Assembly: GCA_905193485.1 (NCBI GenBank)
Contig: CAJJOX010000115.1
Span: 1 to 7,140 of the forward strand
Source: an uncultured Porphyromonadaceae bacterium
GTDB taxonomy: Bacteria; Bacteroidota; Bacteroidia; Bacteroidales; Muribaculaceae
Direction of reading: 5' to 3'
DNA length: 7,140 nucleotides
The stretch's first letter is position 1. Each line of letters starts with the position of its first letter. Below, one piece after another: positions 4,329 to 7,140 of the stretch. The notes beneath the pieces were generated by a model that was given only the letters and a program-made list of their open reading frames with translations, was not told where the DNA came from and did not search any database. The position numbers were made by a program, and so were the translations under genes.

Positions 4329-7140
4329 CTATTTCTTCAGCACTTTGAAAGCGCCTGCATTTACACCGTCTTTCGTGATATGTACGATATACACGCCCGA
4401 AGGAACGCCGAAATTAATGGCGGCAGTTTCGCCTGCGGCAATATGCATTGAGCGCGACGCCATCTGCATGCCGCTGATGTTGTATACGGAGATTCCATAT
4501 TCGCCATCGGCATCGGCCATTACGAAGAGAATGTCATTCACCACGTATGTCTTGATATTGTCGCCATCGGCATCGATACCGTCAATTCCTGCGAGATCTT
4601 TCACATTGACCACAGGAAGAGCCATAGTGTGCGAACCCAGTTCGTTGGTGAGGGTCAGTTTTCCGCTGTAGACGCCGCTATTTGCATAATTGGCGACAGC
4701 ACTGCCTTCAGTGGCATTGCCTGTGGCATTTCCAACCTTTGCACCGTTGACCTGGAAGTTTGCGACAGTGACAACCGGGAATGCTGTGCTGGCAAGGAAA
4801 GGACATCCTGAGGTGTAGTCATGCTTGGTGTTGACAGGATAGCCCTGAGCGCCGGTATCGGCTCCGGTAATATCATAATAGTATGCGTTGATATTCTTGG
4901 ATCCACCGACACAAGGAATCACACCTTCGGTATCAGCTACAGTTTCGAAATCCCAGAATGCGAGTACGCTGCCGGGGAGGTTGTTTTTGTCAAGACCTTC
5001 AAGTGAAGCCTTCACCTCTTCGGCTGTCATGGCCTTGTTCCATACGGAGAAGTCGTCCAGAACACCTTCGAAGCGTTTGCCGCCGATTTCATTCGATACT
5101 TGAGCCGAGCGGCCACCGCCAAGGGACAGGCGGTTGCGTACGGTGTAATCAGTCCACCATTGCGCTGTGCGGCCTTCAGCTGCGTTAAACACTGAATTGG
5201 TGGTGTAGGTGTCAGTGTGCACAAGGTTGCCGTCGATATAGATTTCGCGCTTGAACGATGAAGTGCTCAATGTATATACGAAAGCGAAGTGTGTCCACTT
5301 GCCTACGGCAAAGTATGCATCGGTAGGCAGATTCTCGGCTGATTTTGTCGTCTGGGGACCGCCTGTGCCTGCCGAGTTAACTCCGAAGCCATTGTTTATG
5401 AATGCAAATGAACCGTTTTCATTGATGTCGGACCACTGCCAGCCACTTTCGCCACCGGTCCAGCCGGCTTCAGAAGCGCGGATGTCGAAGAACTTGGAGC
5501 TTCCTTCGGGAAGAGCGAGCATTTTTATCCAGCCGGCAACCGAGAACGACTGAGTGCCGTTCAGACCCAGATCATCGGCGTAAACACCGAATTCAACACC
5601 ACCCATATGCAGACCGCGTGACGAGAATCCGTCAGCTTCACGGCCGGTGTAGGCGAATGTCACATCGTTGCCTTCCATAATCTCCACATCAGAGGTCTGG
5701 TTGTTGGCGGTGATGGAAAGGATTTCAGGCAGACGTCCGGTGGCCGCCGGAGTCACGCTGATGCGATTGCTGTAGACGATCGATGCGTTTGCATCGGAGC
5801 TGTTGTTGTTGGGTCCGATAACCTTCACGTCATAGTAGCCTGTGGAGGAGAGTCCGTCGCAAGTCCACTCCTTCGATTCACCGTCGCTTTCCGCTACCAC
5901 ATTGCCTGATTTGTCAATAATCTGCCATGTAAACGAGCGCATGGGATCCACAGTTGCGAGAACGAAAGATTCGTCCGGTGTGATAATCTCTTTGCTGATC
6001 GTTATATCGTCGGAGTAGACACGTGTGGATGGTACGTCAAGCCAATTTTCAGACCATGCGATCTCCGATTCCTGTGAGTGGTCGAAATTCACGGCTGATA
6101 CGCCCACGCGAACTTTCGACGAAGAGCAGGGAACGGAATAAAGCATGGCAGCCCAGGTAGTGGTGATTCCGTAAAGCATCGGCTCTCCGCCCTCTTCCTG
6201 AGTGTAGATCTTATAGAACACGTTGTTCACTTCGTCGTTGTAGCAGGGACGGCCATTGGCTTTGTCTTCAATGGTGTTGGGTACGTTGAAGATCATTTTC
6301 ACGTCGACGCCTTTATAATGGTTGCGTTTCACCTCCGCTTTTGTGACAGTAGGAGCCGTGGGGGCGGGATATGAGCCACGTACGATTGAGAATTCTCCGA
6401 GATAGATCTGCGCGTTTGACGCATTGTCGAAACGCAATGCAACCATTGCCAGAGTCTTGTTGTCAAGTTCAACATCTGTGCCGACAATAAGTTTGAGAGT
6501 CTGCCATTCCTCGCTGTTGGGGCATGTCTCGTTTGTGATTAACGATTTTGCGATCTCGGTGGTCTCAGAGCCTTCGGCGCTCAAAGAGAGATAGGCATTG
6601 GCAGAGCCTTTGATGAGCTTGTAGCGCACCACGATTTCATCGCCGGATTTAAGATCATATTTGGTCTTGAGCAGGTGGAGATATTGCTTCGACGATGTAG
6701 AGCCGGTGATACTGAGGCAAGAACCGCCCAGATATGCGTCATCCCAGCTGAATGCGGCGGTCATTCCGGTAGCCGCAGTCTTGCCGATGAAAGATGTTGC
6801 CCACCACCAGCGCCATGTCGGCATATAGTCCTGAACGCCGATGTTGTACCATTCGATATCGTTCATGCGTTTGCCTTCATAGTTGAAGAACTTGCCGTTG
6901 CCAACGTTGAAATTGGTGATGAACGGCTCGTAGCCGAGATCCCAGCTCATAGCCGAGGCTGCGGAGCGGTAACGGGCAAGACCGTGGAAGCCGACGTTGT
7001 TGAATTTTGCCTGCGAGTAAGAGGCAAGAGCCGTAGGAGCACTCAGGGGATTGAATGACGATCCGGTGAAATAGTTCTCAAGAGTGAGCTGATAGCACTC
7101 CTGTATCACTTCGGGACGGCCGCCCTTGTCGCCGCGTGCG
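4329..7140 (-). CDS. GH85 endo-beta-N-acetylglucosaminidase with LamG and T9SS sorting domains (N-terminus beyond the window)
   Basis: Open from the right edge, giving 936 visible residues; residues here are counted from the GTG codon at 7109, which is internal. GH85 enzymes hydrolyse the GlcNAc-beta-1,4-GlcNAc bond in the chitobiose core of N-glycans. The end of the catalytic barrel is recognised by ITNFNVGNGKFF (64-75) and WYNIGVQDYMPTWRWWW (87-103), matching the TNF-G-G and WY-Q-P pattern of ENGASE-type proteins. SWDDAYLGGSCL (121-132) opens the beta-sandwich that follows the barrel in GH85 (to about 245). Fn3/Ig-like modules cover about 250-490. A LamG/concanavalin-like domain lies at about 497-705 (SFSVAGWIKM, WTHFAFVY, FEGVLDDFSVWNKAMTAEEV). 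A linking region follows, then a T9SS type A sorting domain (about 853-926: YGISVYNISGM, PSGVYIVHI, ending FKVLKK). The protein is therefore probably exported by the Sec pathway and T9SS and attached to or released from the cell surface. The GH85 catalytic Asn/Glu pair lies outside the window, so activity cannot be confirmed. Confidence 0.9.
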   Translation of the reverse strand, partial: ARGDKGGRPEVIQECYQLTLENYFTGSSFNPLSAPTALASYSQAKFNNVGFHGLARYRSAASAMSWDLGYEPFITNFNVGNGKFFNYEGKRMNDIEWYNIGVQDYMPTWRWWWATSFIGKTAATGMTAAFSWDDAYLGGSCLSITGSTSSKQYLHLLKTKYDLKSGDEIVVRYKLIKGSANAYLSLSAEGSETTEIAKSLITNETCPNSEEWQTLKLIVGTDVELDNKTLAMVALRFDNASNAQIYLGEFSIVRGSYPAPTAPTVTKAEVKRNHYKGVDVKMIFNVPNTIEDKANGRPCYNDEVNNVFYKIYTQEEGGEPMLYGITTTWAAMLYSVPCSSSKVRVGVSAVNFDHSQESEIAWSENWLDVPSTRVYSDDITISKEIITPDESFVLATVDPMRSFTWQIIDKSGNVVAESDGESKEWTCDGLSSTGYYDVKVIGPNNNSSDANASIVYSNRISVTPAATGRLPEILSITANNQTSDVEIMEGNDVTFAYTGREADGFSSRGLHMGGVEFGVYADDLGLNGTQSFSVAGWIKMLALPEGSSKFFDIRASEAGWTGGESGWQWSDINENGSFAFINNGFGVNSAGTGGPQTTKSAENLPTDAYFAVGKWTHFAFVYTLSTSSFKREIYIDGNLVHTDTYTTNSVFNAAEGRTAQWWTDYTVRNRLSLGGGRSAQVSNEIGGKRFEGVLDDFSVWNKAMTAEEVKASLEGLDKNNLPGSVLAFWDFETVADTEGVIPCVGGSKNINAYYYDITGADTGAQGYPVNTKHDYTSGCPFLASTAFPVVTVANFQVNGAKVGNATGNATEGSAVANYANSGVYSGKLTLTNELGSHTMALPVVNVKDLAGIDGIDADGDNIKTYVVNDILFVMADADGEYGISVYNISGMQMASRSMHIAAGETAAINFGVPSGVYIVHITKDGVNAGAFKVLKK
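4501..4515. repeat. 15-bp direct repeat, copy 1 (inside the GH85 coding region)
   Basis: TCGCCATCGGCATCG occurs here and again exactly 60 bp away at 4561-4575. On the coding strand both copies encode an Asp-Ala-Asp-Gly stretch (DADGE here, DADGD in the other). The copies lie at the beginning of and inside the T9SS sorting domain. Probably a local duplication or convergent acidic turns; no function is assigned. Confidence 0.5.
4561..4575. repeat. 15-bp direct repeat, copy 2 (inside the GH85 coding region)
   Basis: Second copy of TCGCCATCGGCATCG, encoding the DADGD of the GIDGIDADGDN segment just before the T9SS sorting domain. It is in the same reading frame as copy 1, exactly 20 codons apart. 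Confidence 0.5.

Noticed and set aside
7107..7109. GTG at 7109 as the true start of the GH85 gene
   Set aside because: The frame stays open to the window edge, and the sequence begins inside the GH85 barrel with no signal peptide, so the gene must begin upstream of the window.
1..7140. CRISPR arrays, insertion sequences, tRNA or rRNA genes, or phage genes
   Set aside because: No regularly spaced repeats, transposase motifs, terminal inverted repeats or cloverleaf-like sequences were seen on either strand.

Overview
The window reads as a chromosomal segment from a gut-type Bacteroidales bacterium, with Muribaculaceae or a close relative most likely. The reasons are a C-terminal type IX secretion (T9SS) sorting domain, which is restricted to the Bacteroidota; a Bacteroidota-type TAnnTTTG promoter element; genes without clear Shine-Dalgarno sequences; and fucose enzymes whose sequences look Bacteroides-like. 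Every supported gene lies on the minus strand, so transcription runs from high to low coordinates.

From right to left: positions 7140-4329 hold the C-terminal 936 residues of a large secreted GH85 endo-beta-N-acetylglucosaminidase. The visible part runs from the end of the catalytic barrel through a beta-sandwich domain, Ig/Fn3-like modules and a LamG domain to a T9SS type A sorting domain. Its N-terminus and catalytic residues lie beyond the window. The gene is closed by a perfect inverted repeat (4301-4320) and a strong intrinsic terminator (4245-4287). The AT-rich gap that follows carries a candidate promoter (TACATTTG, 4161-4154) flanked by two TGCG/CGCA inverted repeats that could be operators. 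Positions 4077-1 hold a compact L-fucose catabolic operon, fucI-fucA-fucK-fucP, with an 8-nt gap, a 4-nt ATGA overlap and a 25-nt gap between successive genes. FucP runs off the left edge after 79 codons.

Together the operon encodes import of L-fucose (FucP), isomerisation to L-fuculose (FucI), phosphorylation (a RhaB-like FGGY kinase) and cleavage to dihydroxyacetone phosphate and L-lactaldehyde (FucA). The neighbouring endoglycosidase would cut N-glycans at the chitobiose core outside the cell. The pairing suggests foraging on host glycoproteins, but the terminator shows that the two are separate transcription units. No FucR-type regulator and no lactaldehyde reductase is visible here.

Most of this is a recognisable pathway, not a new system. 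The points worth a second look are a Gln in place of one metal-ligand His in FucA, the RhaB-type kinase with a short tail, an Asp/Asn swap at the FucP transport site, the putative operators, and the GH85-LamG-T9SS architecture.
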